This document shows, piece by piece, positions 53,084 through 61,640 of a stretch of DNA of 64,000 nucleotides (its first letter is position 1; every line of letters begins with the position of its first letter). The position numbers and the translations under genes were made by a program. Below the pieces are notes generated by a model. The model searched no databases, was not told the origin of the DNA, and saw only the letters and a program-made list of their open reading frames with translations. The DNA comes from Massilia yuzhufengensis (lineage in GTDB: Bacteria; Pseudomonadota; Gammaproteobacteria; Burkholderiales; Burkholderiaceae_D): positions 1 through 64,000 of the forward strand of contig NZ_FOLD01000022.1 in assembly GCF_900112225.1 (NCBI RefSeq), written 5' to 3'.

Positions 53084-55156
53084 ATGAACAGTCGTTTGCT
53101 GAGTTTGTTACCTCTGGTTGCCGCGACCCTGGCTGCCACCACTGCCATGGCCGCGCCGCGCGGGTTCACGGTGGAAGACCTGGTGAACATGGAACGGGTG
53201 GGCAGCCCGGCCGTGTCGCCGGACGCGAGCCGCGTCGTGTATACGGTGCGCAGCACGGACATGGAAAAGAACCGTGGCAATACCCAGTTGTGGATGGTCG
53301 ATTTGCGCGCGGCCAAGCCGGTGCCGCAGCGGCTCACCAGCCACAGCACCAGCAGCACCGAACCGGAATGGTCGGCCTCGGGCGACGCCATCTATTTCCT
53401 GTCGACCCGCTCGGGCTCGTCGCAGGTGTGGCGCCTGCCGCTCGCCGGCGGCAAGGCCGATGGCGAGCCGGTCAAGGTGACCGACTTGCCGCTGGACGTG
53501 GAAAGCTTCCGCGTTTCCCCGAGCGGTGACCGGGTGGCGATGAGCCTGTCGGTGTTCCGCGACTGCGCCGACCTCGCCTGCACGAAACAGCGCGCGGAGG
53601 CAAAGGAAAAGGACAAGGCCAGCGGCAAGCTGTACAACCGCCTGTTCGTGCGCCACTGGGATACCTGGAACGACCACCGCAACAATGTGCTGTTCTCGGC
53701 GCCGCTGGACGCCAGCGGCAAGCTCGGCGCGCCGGTCAGCCTGTCCGGCACGCTCGACGGCGACGTGCCCTCGAAGCCCTTCGGCGACCGCGAGGAGTTC
53801 CGCTTCAGCCCGGACGGCAAGAGCATCGTGTTCTCGGCGCGCATTGCGGGCAAGACCGAAGCCTGGTCGACCAACTTCGACCTGTACACGGTGCCGGCCG
53901 CAGGCGGCGCGGCGCCGCGCAACCTGACGACGGACAATGCGGCCTGGGACACCAAGGGCGTGTACTCGCCAGACGGCCGCACCCTGGCCTACCTGGCGAT
54001 GGCGCGTCCCGGCTTCGAGGCCGACCGCTTCCAGATCATGCTGATGGACGTGGCAAGCGGGCAAAAGCGCAAGCTGGCGGCCGACTGGGACCGCTCGGCC
54101 GGCAGCCTGCAGTGGCGCGCCGACGGCAAGGTGCTGATCGTCGATGCGGAAGACCTGGGCCAGCACCGCCTGTTCTCGATCGACGTCGCCAGCGGCAAGG
54201 TGGCGGCGCTGACCGACAAGGGCGCGATCGGCGCGTTCGATGTGCGCGGCGATACCGTCGCCTATACCCTGGCCAACCTGGCCTCCGGCGCGCAGCTGTT
54301 CTCGCAGAAACTGGGCGGCCAGGCCGCGCAACTGACCAACCTGAACGCCGAACGCCTGGCCGACGTGCGCTGGGGCCAGTACGAGCAGTTCAGCTTCAAG
54401 GGCGCCAATGGCGACACCGTGTACGGCCACGTGATGCAGCCCTGGAATGCCGAACCGGGCAAGAAATACCCGGTCGCCTTCCTGGTGCACGGCGGCCCGC
54501 AGGGCAGCTTCGGCAACGGCTGGAGCTACCGCTGGAATCCGCAGGTGTATGCGGGCGCCGGCTATGCCACCGTGTTCATCGATTTCCATGGCTCGACCGG
54601 CTACGGCCAGAAGTTCACCGATTCGATCAGCGGCGACTGGGGCGGCAAGCCGCTCGAAGACTTGCGCAAGGGCCTGGATGCGGCGGTGAAGAAATTCCCG
54701 TGGCTCGACCGCGGCCGCAGCTGCGCCCTCGGCGCCTCCTACGGCGGCTACATGATGAACTGGATCGCGGGCAACTGGAACGACGGCTTCCGCTGCCTGG
54801 TGAACCATGACGGCGTGTTCGATTCGCGCGGCATGGCCTACTCGACCGAGGAACAGTGGTTCACCGACTGGGAAAACGGCGGCGCCTATTTCGCGGTGCC
54901 GAACAACCACGAGAAGTTCAACCCGGTCCACCACGTGAACAAGTGGAAGACGCCGATGCTGGTGATCCAGGGCGACCTCGATTTCCGCATCCCGACCGCG
55001 CAGGCCCTGTCGACCTTCACCGCGCTGCAGCGCAAGGGCATCGACAGCCAGCTCCTGGTGTTCCCGGACGAGAATCACTGGGTGCTCAAGCCGGCCAATT
55101 CGCTGCAGTGGCATCACACCGTGATCGACTGGCTCGATCGCCACACGAAGCAATAA
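53084..55156 (+). CDS. S9-family prolyl oligopeptidase-like peptidase
   Basis: The 690-residue exported serine peptidase has a signal peptide (about residues 1-24, ending AMAAP). A WD40-like beta-propeller (about residues 30-420) has repeats such as VSPDASRVVYTVRS, FRFSPDGKSIVFSA and VYSPDGRTLAYLA. The C-terminal S9 catalytic domain holds the nucleophile in GASYGGYMMNW, the aspartate in QGDLDFRIP and the histidine in PDENHW. It is a dipeptidyl/acylaminoacyl-peptidase type. GGAGA precedes ATG 53084. Two hairpins follow the stop. Confidence 0.95.
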   Translation: MNSRLLSLLPLVAATLAATTAMAAPRGFTVEDLVNMERVGSPAVSPDASRVVYTVRSTDMEKNRGNTQLWMVDLRAAKPVPQRLTSHSTSSTEPEWSASGDAIYFLSTRSGSSQVWRLPLAGGKADGEPVKVTDLPLDVESFRVSPSGDRVAMSLSVFRDCADLACTKQRAEAKEKDKASGKLYNRLFVRHWDTWNDHRNNVLFSAPLDASGKLGAPVSLSGTLDGDVPSKPFGDREEFRFSPDGKSIVFSARIAGKTEAWSTNFDLYTVPAAGGAAPRNLTTDNAAWDTKGVYSPDGRTLAYLAMARPGFEADRFQIMLMDVASGQKRKLAADWDRSAGSLQWRADGKVLIVDAEDLGQHRLFSIDVASGKVAALTDKGAIGAFDVRGDTVAYTLANLASGAQLFSQKLGGQAAQLTNLNAERLADVRWGQYEQFSFKGANGDTVYGHVMQPWNAEPGKKYPVAFLVHGGPQGSFGNGWSYRWNPQVYAGAGYATVFIDFHGSTGYGQKFTDSISGDWGGKPLEDLRKGLDAAVKKFPWLDRGRSCALGASYGGYMMNWIAGNWNDGFRCLVNHDGVFDSRGMAYSTEEQWFTDWENGGAYFAVPNNHEKFNPVHHVNKWKTPMLVIQGDLDFRIPTAQALSTFTALQRKGIDSQLLVFPDENHWVLKPANSLQWHHTVIDWLDRHTKQ

Positions 55157-55160
55157 TGCA

Positions 55161-55184
55161 AACGCCCCGCGGCAGCGGGGCGTT
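55161..55184 (+). terminator. First hairpin after the S9 peptidase
   Basis: AACGCCCCGC (55161-55170) pairs over 10 bp with GCGGGGCGTT (55175-55184) with a 4-base loop, 4 bp after the stop. Only two T follow. Confidence 0.6.
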
Positions 55185-55202
55185 CCGGACCAGCAAAGCA
55201 AA

Positions 55203-55228
55203 AGAGACCGCCTTGGCGGTCTCTTTTT
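55203..55228. terminator. Bidirectional rho-independent terminator between the S9 peptidase and pilA
   Basis: AGAGACCGCC (55203-55212) pairs with GGCGGTCTCT (55215-55224), followed by TTTT on the plus strand and preceded by an A-rich stretch that gives T on the minus strand. It serves both the convergent peptidase and pilA genes. Confidence 0.9.
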
Positions 55229-55246
55229 ACTGACGCGGTGCTGCTA

Positions 55247-55699
55247 TTATTCAGCGGTGCAACCGGTTGGCATGAACTTGTCGTCCTCGTTGAAGCCGGT
55301 AGCGACGCAGCGGTAGGTGCCGGCGGCTGCGCGGTGCAGGGCGATGGTCGGAGCGTCGCCCAGGCGGCCTGGATTCTTGATGGTGCAGGTCAGGACGGCG
55401 GTGTCTTCGCCTGGGACAGCGGCTGCGACTTCGCAGTTGGCGGTGTCGGCAGCCAGGCCCGACTTGGTCAGGTATTCAGCGGCATCAGTCGTCTTGCCTT
55501 CGACCACAGCCATTTCGTAACCGGTCTTGCCCGAAGCGATCTCGCCGTAAGCAGCGCCAGCCTTGGTCTTGGCGATGTAATCCTGGTACGCCGGGATGGC
55601 GACAGCAGCCAGGATACCGATGATGGCGACGACGATCATCAGTTCGATCAGGGTGAAGCCGCCTTGGGCTTTTTTGGTTTGCATTTGCTTGAAGTTCAT
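55247..55699 (-). CDS. pilA: Type IV major pilin PilA
   Basis: The 150-residue prepilin has a short basic leader and the PilD cleavage motif [20 protein letters not shown] (cut after Gly14, N-methylated Phe15, Glu at mature position 5). The hydrophobic helix continues to PAYQDYIAK. The C-terminal head has the disulfide-loop cysteine pair (C in TYRCVATG and PTGCTAE, plus NCEV and LTCTI). It polymerises into type IV pili for twitching or DNA uptake. A near-consensus sigma-54 promoter lies upstream. Confidence 0.95.
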   Translation of the reverse strand: MNFKQMQTKKAQGGFTLIELMIVVAIIGILAAVAIPAYQDYIAKTKAGAAYGEIASGKTGYEMAVVEGKTTDAAEYLTKSGLAADTANCEVAAAVPGEDTAVLTCTIKNPGRLGDAPTIALHRAAAGTYRCVATGFNEDDKFMPTGCTAE

Positions 55700-55762
55700 T
55701 TTGTCTCTCCAGGTGGTAGTCGGGGGTGATTGGGTTACTGCTTGTTGCCACGCTTTCTTATA

Positions 55763-55778
55763 TGCAAGCGGTGTGCCA
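55763..55778 (-). promoter_or_regulatory. Sigma-54 promoter of pilA
   Basis: On the minus strand TGGCAC-ACCGC-TTGCA matches the sigma-54 -24/-12 consensus (TGGCAC-N5-TTGCW) with all conserved bases present, about 65 bp before the pilA start. This implies RpoN-dependent, PilR-type activated expression. Confidence 0.85.
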
Positions 55779-55850
55779 GCCCCAAAAATGCTGATTTTAT
55801 TAGTGCGGAGCTAACAAAACGGCGTGCCAGGACAAGTTTCGGCTTGATTG

Positions 55851-55920
55851 GTGACAAAATTTGTCACTGGAGACCAGCAAATTTTGTCAGGCGAATAGTT
55901 TACGTAACGCAATTTGTCAG
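55851..55920 (-). promoter_or_regulatory. Candidate activator (PilR-type) sites upstream of pilA
   Basis: A perfect 17-bp palindrome GTGACAAAATTTGTCAC (55851-55867) is followed by AAATTTTGTCAG (55879-55890) and AATTTGTCAG (55911-55920). The repeated TTTGTCA words lie 75-140 bp upstream of the -24 element, the usual place for sigma-54 enhancer sites. PilR binding sites described in Pseudomonas contain TGTC words. The regulator genes are outside the window. Confidence 0.55.
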
Positions 55921-55970
55921 GTGCGGACGAAAAGTGCCGACCTGGCGCTGGCATGCGATATGTCCAGACG

Positions 55971-55996
55971 AAAAAAGGGGAGCCTCGGCTCCCCTT
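55971..55996 (-). terminator. Rho-independent terminator after sucD
   Basis: AAGGGGAGCC (55975-55984) pairs with GGCTCCCCTT (55987-55996). On the minus strand the stem is followed by a run of T (complement of 55971-55976). It lies 26 bp after the sucD stop. Confidence 0.88.
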
Positions 55997-56021
55997 CTCC
56001 CTCACTACCAGATCGCCAGTA

Positions 56022-56903
56022 TTACAGCATGGCCTTGAGCAGGCGTGCCATTTCCGACGGGTTCTTGGTGGCCTTGATGCCGCACTCTTCCATGATGTCC
56101 AGCTTGGCTTGCGCGGTATCTGCGCCGCCCGAGATCAGCGCGCCGGCGTGGCCCATGCGCTTGCCCGGTGGAGCGGTGACACCAGCGATGAAGCAAACCA
56201 CCGGCTTCTTCATGTTGTCCTTGATCCAATAGGCAGCATTGCCTTCGTCCGGACCGCCGATTTCGCCGATCATGATGACCGCGTCGGTATCAGGATCGTC
56301 GTTGAACATCTTCATGACGTCGATGTGCTTCAGGCCGTTGATCGGGTCGCCGCCGATGCCCACTGCCGACGATTGGCCCAGGCCCAGTGCGGTCAGCTGG
56401 CCGACTGCTTCATAGGTCAGGGTGCCCGAACGCGACACGACGCCGATACGGCCCTTCTTGTGGATGTGGCCCGGCATGATGCCGATCTTGATTTCGTCCG
56501 GGGTGATCAGGCCTGGGCAGTTCGGGCCCAGCAGCAGGGTCTTCGAGCCGGCTTTGGCCATGCGGTCCTTCAGGGCCATCATGTCGCGGACTGGAATGCC
56601 TTCGGTGATGCAGATCGCCAGGTCCAGGTCGGCTTCGACAGCTTCCCAGATTGCGGCGGCTGCGCCTGCCGGCGGCACGTAGATCACCGACACGTTGGCG
56701 CCGGTAGCGGCCTTGGCTTCCGTGACGTTGGCGTAGATCGGGATGCCTTCGAAATCTTCGCCGGCCTTCTTCGGGTTCACGCCTGCGACGAAGGCAGCTT
56801 TGCCGTTCGCGTAGTCGCGGCACATACGGGTATGGAACTGACCGGTCTTGCCGGTGATACCCTGGGTGATGACTTTAGTATCTTTGTTGATCAGGATCGA
56901 CAT
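56022..56903 (-). CDS. sucD: Succinate-CoA ligase alpha subunit
   Basis: The 293-residue subunit binds CoA and carries the phosphohistidine of the TCA enzyme that interconverts succinyl-CoA and succinate. It has TKVITQGITGKTGQFHT, KAGEDFEGIPIY, NCPGLITPDEIKIGIMPGHI, RSGTLTYEAV and the C-terminal IAGVTAPPGKRMGHAGA, which includes the active histidine. It lies 15 bp after sucC. Confidence 0.98.
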   Translation of the reverse strand: MSILINKDTKVITQGITGKTGQFHTRMCRDYANGKAAFVAGVNPKKAGEDFEGIPIYANVTEAKAATGANVSVIYVPPAGAAAAIWEAVEADLDLAICITEGIPVRDMMALKDRMAKAGSKTLLLGPNCPGLITPDEIKIGIMPGHIHKKGRIGVVSRSGTLTYEAVGQLTALGLGQSSAVGIGGDPINGLKHIDVMKMFNDDPDTDAVIMIGEIGGPDEGNAAYWIKDNMKKPVVCFIAGVTAPPGKRMGHAGALISGGADTAQAKLDIMEECGIKATKNPSEMARLLKAML

Positions 56904-56918
56904 TTGTTTATTCCTTAA

Positions 56919-58088
56919 TTAGGCTTGACCAGCTGCAGCGGCGACGACGGCCTTGGCTGCATCTTCCATCGTATCGGCGGCGATGATCGGCAGGCCGGAG
57001 TCGGCCAGCATCTTCTTGCCCAGGTCTTCGTTGGTGCCCTTCATGCGCACGACCAGCGGCACCTGCAGCGACACGGCCTTCGATGCGGTGATCACGCCTT
57101 CGGCGATCACGTCGCAGCGCATGATGCCGCCGAAGATGTTGACCAGGATGGCTTTCAGGCCAGGGTTCTTCAGCATGATCTTGAATGCTTCGGTGACTTT
57201 CTCAGCCGTCGCACCGCCGCCCACGTCCAGGAAGTTGGCCGGCTCGCCGCCGAACAGCTTGATGGTGTCCATGGTGGCCATGGCCAGGCCGGCGCCGTTC
57301 ACGAGGCAGCCGATGTTGCCGTCCAGCGAGATGTAGGCGAGGTCGAACTTCGATGCTTCGACTTCGGCTGGATCTTCTTCGTCCAGGTCGCGGTAGGCGA
57401 CGATTTCTGGCTGGCGGTACAGCGCGTTCGAGTCGAAGTTGAACTTCGCGTCGAGGGCGATGACCTTGCCCGAACCGGTCAGGATCAGCGGGTTGATTTC
57501 AGCCAGCGACGAATCGGTTTCCCAGTATGCCTTGTACAGGCCTTTCAGTTGGGTGCGGGCGTCGGCCAGCGATTCGGCAGGCACGCCGATCTTGGTCGAG
57601 ATGTCGTCCGCTTCGGCGTCGGTCAGGCCGACGGCCGGATCGATCGCGATCGAGTGGATTTTTTCCGGGTTGCTGTGTGCGACTTCTTCGATGTCCATGC
57701 CGCCTTCCGACGAGGCCATCAGCACGACGCGCTGCGAGATGCGGTCGGTGACCATCGAGACGTACAGTTCTTTCTTGATGTCCGCGCCTTCTTCGACCAG
57801 CAGGCGGCGCACTTTCTGGCCCTCAGGACCAGTCTGGTGCGTGATGAGCTGCATGCCCATGATCTGTTCTGCGTATTCGCGCACTTGCTCCAGCGACTTG
57901 GCAACCTTCACGCCGCCGCCTTTGCCGCGACCGCCAGCATGGATCTGCGCCTTGACGACCCAGACCGGGCCGCCCAGCTCTTCAGCGGCCTTGACCGCTT
58001 CGTCGACCGACATGCACGGAATGCCGCGCGGAACGGTCACTCCGAATTTTCGGAGGATTTCTTTGCCCTGATACTCATGGATTTTCAT
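56919..58088 (-). CDS. sucC: Succinate-CoA ligase beta subunit
   Basis: The 389-residue ATP-grasp subunit begins [17 protein letters not shown]. It has [49 protein letters not shown] and [18 protein letters not shown], with [16 protein letters not shown]. It provides the nucleotide and succinate site. It heads a sucC-sucD unit, separated from the DUF2889 gene by 68 bp. Confidence 0.98.
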   Translation of the reverse strand: MKIHEYQGKEILRKFGVTVPRGIPCMSVDEAVKAAEELGGPVWVVKAQIHAGGRGKGGGVKVAKSLEQVREYAEQIMGMQLITHQTGPEGQKVRRLLVEEGADIKKELYVSMVTDRISQRVVLMASSEGGMDIEEVAHSNPEKIHSIAIDPAVGLTDAEADDISTKIGVPAESLADARTQLKGLYKAYWETDSSLAEINPLILTGSGKVIALDAKFNFDSNALYRQPEIVAYRDLDEEDPAEVEASKFDLAYISLDGNIGCLVNGAGLAMATMDTIKLFGGEPANFLDVGGGATAEKVTEAFKIMLKNPGLKAILVNIFGGIMRCDVIAEGVITASKAVSLQVPLVVRMKGTNEDLGKKMLADSGLPIIAADTMEDAAKAVVAAAAGQA

Positions 58089-58156
58089 GCTGGCTTCCCT
58101 TCTTCTATGACTGAATTAGAAACGATTGAACTGCAAAATAGACAAAACAACGAATG

Positions 58157-58732
58157 CTAACCCGCGACGGCTTTGATCGACCAGCGGGGATAGTAAGTGG
58201 CCACGGCCGGTCCGTCGCTGCGCAATGCATGGCAACGGTCGAGCTCGAAGGGCCGTTCGACCGAGCGGGCATGGTCATTCGCGTCGGCATTGCCGCGGTC
58301 GTCGAACACGTCGTCGGCGAAGGCTTGCAGCGCTGCGGTGGGCAGCACCTGGGCCAATTCGGTCAGGTGGGTACACCCAAGCACGCCGGACAGGCGGTCC
58401 TTGAGGTGCAGCCGGAAATGCTTCATCAGTGACAGACCGACCAGCTTCTTGTAGGCTGGGACTATCGTCTCACAAAAACCGGGATACGGAACGGCATCGG
58501 ACGCGGCTTCGGCGTCCACGATCGTCAGCTGGCGGTCGATGGTGACGCGCAGCTTGAGGTCGTGCACCGGGAGGCCACCGGCGCGGAGGCCGGAGGCGAG
58601 CGGGATGTCACGGGTTTTGACGTCGCGGATACTGGCGTCCAGATCCCACAGGCCATCATCGCGCGCGAAGGCTTCGACGGTGATGGCGCGCGTATGCCGG
58701 AGCGAGCGCGATACGGGAGGAGACAGGGGCAT
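58157..58732 (-). CDS. DUF2889-family protein
   Basis: The 191-residue protein is recognised as DUF2889, a Proteobacterial family of unknown function. It begins MPLSPPVSRSLRHTRAITVE, with DDGLWDLDASIRDVKT, VHDLKLRVTIDRQLTIVDAEA and GVLGCTHLTEL, and ends near the C-terminus with the RPFELDRCHALRSDG motif. ATG 58732 is taken; an upstream TTG would add three residues. Its place between recX and sucC is conserved in Burkholderiales, but nothing here explains its role. Confidence 0.85.
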   Translation of the reverse strand: MPLSPPVSRSLRHTRAITVEAFARDDGLWDLDASIRDVKTRDIPLASGLRAGGLPVHDLKLRVTIDRQLTIVDAEAASDAVPYPGFCETIVPAYKKLVGLSLMKHFRLHLKDRLSGVLGCTHLTELAQVLPTAALQAFADDVFDDRGNADANDHARSVERPFELDRCHALRSDGPAVATYYPRWSIKAVAG

Positions 58733-59147
58733 AAAAACCAATGCCGCTTGCGCGGCGGTTAGTGGTGCAGCCAGTGTGCTGTATGCACGTTGCCGTAGCT
58801 TCTACGACAACAACCGCTCATGCGGCGCTGCTTAAACCGTGAAAGTTTAGCACAGCGGGTTGTCGGTTGCACTGCAACATGGCCTATTTTGGGGAGCCAG
58901 GGAGTGATCGGCGAGGGATTCTTACCAAGTGGTCAATATTCCAATCGCATATTGACGCTGCCCGCCCATCATCAGGTGGCGGTAAACGGACAGCGCCAGC
59001 GCGCAGCGCCATCGCCCGTTGAGGAATATGCCGAAGCATATCGGGGATGACGCTCCGCGCTGGCGCCGGAGCAGCCTGCCGGATGGCAGGCTTGACAACA
59101 ATACCATTCATACACGACCGTCTTGGCCGGACCACGACCGCCAGGCC
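58733..59147. other. 415-bp intergenic region between DUF2889 and recX
   Basis: No gene is supported. It includes a short hairpin GCCTGCC-GGAT-GGCAGGC (about 59075-59092) and inverted elements near 59125-59145 just after the recX stop. The DUF2889 promoter should lie near the left end. I see no RNA gene. Confidence 0.55.
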
Positions 59148-59606
59148 TCAGAACTCGTCGTCGTCCGGGCCGCCCTTCATGGCCACCCGGGCGGCGCGCT
59201 GCGAAAAGCCGCGCTGCAGCAGGAAACGCATCTGCTTGGCACGCTCGGCGGCGTCCAGCGCCACGGCGCCGAACTTGCGCTGCCAGACTTCGGTGGCGCG
59301 AGCGATTTCACTGTCGCTCAGGCTTGCTTTGATGTCGTCCAGCGCTTCACCTTTGAGGCCGTGGCTTTGCAGCTCGGCCATCACACGGCTGTTGCCGAAG
59401 CGTGCGGCGCGCCGGTTGACGAGCGACTCGGCAAACCGTTCCTGCGACAGCCAGTTGTTCTTTTCAAGGAAATCCAGGAGGGCTTCCACGTCGTCGCCCT
59501 CCTCGGCATAACGGCCCAGCTTGCGGCCCAGCTCGAGCCGGCTGTGTTCGCGCATCGACAGATAGCGAAGCGCGCGTCCTTTCAGGCTGAGCTGGGGTGC
59601 CCGCAT
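59148..59606 (-). CDS. recX: Regulatory protein RecX
   Basis: The 152-residue three-helix-repeat protein modulates RecA filament growth. It has [51 protein letters not shown] and [18 protein letters not shown]. It is 10 bp downstream of recA and is coexpressed with it. Confidence 0.95.
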   Translation of the reverse strand: MRAPQLSLKGRALRYLSMREHSRLELGRKLGRYAEEGDDVEALLDFLEKNNWLSQERFAESLVNRRAARFGNSRVMAELQSHGLKGEALDDIKASLSDSEIARATEVWQRKFGAVALDAAERAKQMRFLLQRGFSQRAARVAMKGGPDDDEF

Positions 59607-59616
59607 GTGCTAGCGA

Positions 59617-60702
59617 TTACTCGCCGACGGCCTGCAGCTTCGGCTTGCCGCCGTCTTCGCCGGCAACGACCAGTGCTGGCGGCAATTCACGCACGCCCAG
59701 GGCGCTACGGACCTTGTTCTCGATTTCGCGCGCCAGTGCCGGACGGTCCTTGAGGAACTGGCGGGCGTTATCCTTGCCCTGGCCGATGCGCTCGCCGTTA
59801 TAGCTGTACCACGAGCCCGACTTCTCGACGATCTTGTTGTCGGCGCCCAGGTCCAGGATTTCGCCTTCGCGCGACGTGCCTTCTCCATAAAGGATGTCGA
59901 AGTGCGCTTCCTTGAATGGCGGAGCGATCTTGTTCTTGACGACCTTGACCTTGGTTTCGTTACCGATGACTTCGTCACCCGACTTGATCGAACCGGTACG
60001 GCGGATGTCCAGGCGCACGGAGGCGTAGAACTTCAGCGCGTTACCGCCGGTCGTGGTTTCCGGGCTGCCGAACATCACGCCGATTTTCATGCGGATCTGG
60101 TTGATGAAGATGACCAGGGTATTGGTGCGGTTGATCGAGCCGGTGAGCTTGCGCAGCGCCTGGGACATCAGGCGTGCCTGCAGGCCCGGGAGCGAGTCGC
60201 CCATGTCGCCTTCGATCTCGGCGCGCGGGGTCAGTGCCGCCACCGAGTCGATGACCACCAGGTCGACCGAACCCGAACGCACCAGGGCGTCGGTGATTTC
60301 GAGGGCCTGTTCGCCGGTGTCCGGCTGCGAGATCAGCAGCTCGGACAGGTTGATGCCCAGCTTTTGCGCGTAGCCGACGTCGAGCGCGTGCTCGGCGTCG
60401 ATGAAGGCGCAGGTGCCGCCCAGCTTTTGCATTTGCGCGATGGTCTGCAGCGTGAGCGTGGTCTTGCCCGACGATTCAGGACCGTAGATCTCGACGATAC
60501 GGCCGCGCGGCAGGCCACCGACGCCCAGCGCGATGTCCAGCCCCAGCGAGCCGGTGGAAACAGTTTGCACTTCCTCGACCGGCGTATTCGCATCCATGCG
60601 CATCACCGAGCCTTTGCCGAACTGCTTTTCAATTTGCGCCAGGGCAGCGGCCAGCGCCTTGCCCTTTTCAGCGGCGTTTACTGCGGTTTTTTTGTCGTCC
60701 AT
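59617..60702 (-). CDS. recA: Recombinase RecA
   Basis: The 361-residue recombinase drives homologous strand exchange and LexA self-cleavage. It has the N-terminal [20 protein letters not shown], Walker [18 protein letters not shown], the MSQALRKLT and [17 protein letters not shown] L2 region with [16 protein letters not shown], and an acidic C-terminus. It is preceded by two SOS boxes and followed by recX. Confidence 0.99.
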   Translation of the reverse strand: MDDKKTAVNAAEKGKALAAALAQIEKQFGKGSVMRMDANTPVEEVQTVSTGSLGLDIALGVGGLPRGRIVEIYGPESSGKTTLTLQTIAQMQKLGGTCAFIDAEHALDVGYAQKLGINLSELLISQPDTGEQALEITDALVRSGSVDLVVIDSVAALTPRAEIEGDMGDSLPGLQARLMSQALRKLTGSINRTNTLVIFINQIRMKIGVMFGSPETTTGGNALKFYASVRLDIRRTGSIKSGDEVIGNETKVKVVKNKIAPPFKEAHFDILYGEGTSREGEILDLGADNKIVEKSGSWYSYNGERIGQGKDNARQFLKDRPALAREIENKVRSALGVRELPPALVVAGEDGGKPKLQAVGE

Positions 60703-60763
60703 GGTGTACTTTCAGCTGTGGAGTAGGCAAGGTAGGGGCGCTACCGCGCAAATCAAGGTCACT

Positions 60764-60837
60764 ACTGTATAAAAACTCAGTGGTTCTTGCAAGCGAAATC
60801 AAGCCACTACTGTATATAAATCCAGTAGTTTACGCAA
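60764..60837 (-). promoter_or_regulatory. Tandem SOS promoters with two LexA boxes upstream of recA
   Basis: Proximal: -35 TTGCAA (60787-60792), 17 bp, -10 TACAGT (60764-60769), with LexA box CTG-N10-CAG at 60765-60780. Distal: -35 TTGCGT (60832-60837), 17 bp, -10 TACAGT (60809-60814), with LexA box at 60810-60825. The two modules are 45 bp apart and otherwise alike, pointing to a local tandem duplication. Confidence 0.85.
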
Positions 60838-60938
60838 GCGAAAAAATCCGCGGTGTTGTTATAGCGGAGGCTCGCATTGTTGCGATAAATCAAACACAAT
60901 AGGGCCTGTCGAAGGTCTAACGTTTCACAGGTGCCCCC

Positions 60939-61640
60939 ATGCGAATTCTGCTCGCCGAAGATGATAGCGTACTTGCCGATGGATTAACGCGCTCCCTGCG
61001 CCAGTCCGGCTACGCCATCGATTGTGTCAAGAACGGCCAGGATGCCGACACGGCCCTGTCCACCCAGGAGTTCGACCTGCTCATCCTCGACCTCGGCCTG
61101 CCGAAGATGCCGGGGCTGGAAGTGCTGCGCCGCCTGCGCGCCCGTTCCTCGCTGCTGCCGGTGCTCATCCTCACCGCGGCCGATTCGGTCGAGCAGCGGG
61201 TCGAGGGCCTCGACCTCGGCGCCGACGACTACATGGCCAAGCCCTTCGCGCTGTCCGAGCTCGAGGCGCGGGTGCGCGCGCTTACCCGGCGCGGCGCCGG
61301 CGGCGGCCCGGCCGTGGTGCGCCACGGCCCGCTGGCCTACGACCAGGTGGGACGCAGCGCCTACATCAACGACCAGATGCTCGACCTGTCGGCGCGCGAA
61401 CTGGGCCTGCTGGAAGTACTGCTGGCGCGCACCGGGCGCCTGGTCTCCAAGGAACAATTGGTCGACCACCTGTGCGAATGGGGCGAGGAAGTGTCGAACA
61501 ACGCCATCGAGGTCTACGTGCACCGCCTGCGCAAGAAGATCGAGGTGGGCGGCGTGCGCATCGCCACCGTGCGCGGCCTCGGCTACTGCCTGGAGAAATT
61601 CTCCGACGCCCCGCGCGGCGCGGCCGCCGACAGCAAGTGA
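60939..61640 (+). CDS. OmpR-family response regulator
   Basis: The 233-residue regulator has a receiver domain (residues 1-118) with acidic EDD at 7-9, phosphoacceptor Asp51 in LLILDLGLPK, and Lys in DDYMAKPF. A winged-helix output domain (about 128-222) has LSARELGLLEVLLAR and NAIEVYVHRLRKKI. It resembles the QseB/PmrA/TctD group. Its stop overlaps the GTG of the kinase gene, and the same transcript probably continues into the symporter genes, suggesting it controls uptake of an organic acid. Confidence 0.95.
   Translation: MRILLAEDDSVLADGLTRSLRQSGYAIDCVKNGQDADTALSTQEFDLLILDLGLPKMPGLEVLRRLRARSSLLPVLILTAADSVEQRVEGLDLGADDYMAKPFALSELEARVRALTRRGAGGGPAVVRHGPLAYDQVGRSAYINDQMLDLSARELGLLEVLLARTGRLVSKEQLVDHLCEWGEEVSNNAIEVYVHRLRKKIEVGGVRIATVRGLGYCLEKFSDAPRGAAADSK

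Larger units (their letters stand above)
55700..56021 (-). other. 322-bp pilA upstream region
   Basis: It contains the sigma-54 promoter (55763-55778), candidate PilR sites (55851-55920) and the sucD terminator (55971-55996). No gene is supported inside it. Confidence 0.7.

Noticed and set aside
53108..55201. A 697-residue open frame opposite the S9 peptidase
   Set aside because: No domain; the plus-strand product has an intact Ser/Asp/His set and propeller repeats.
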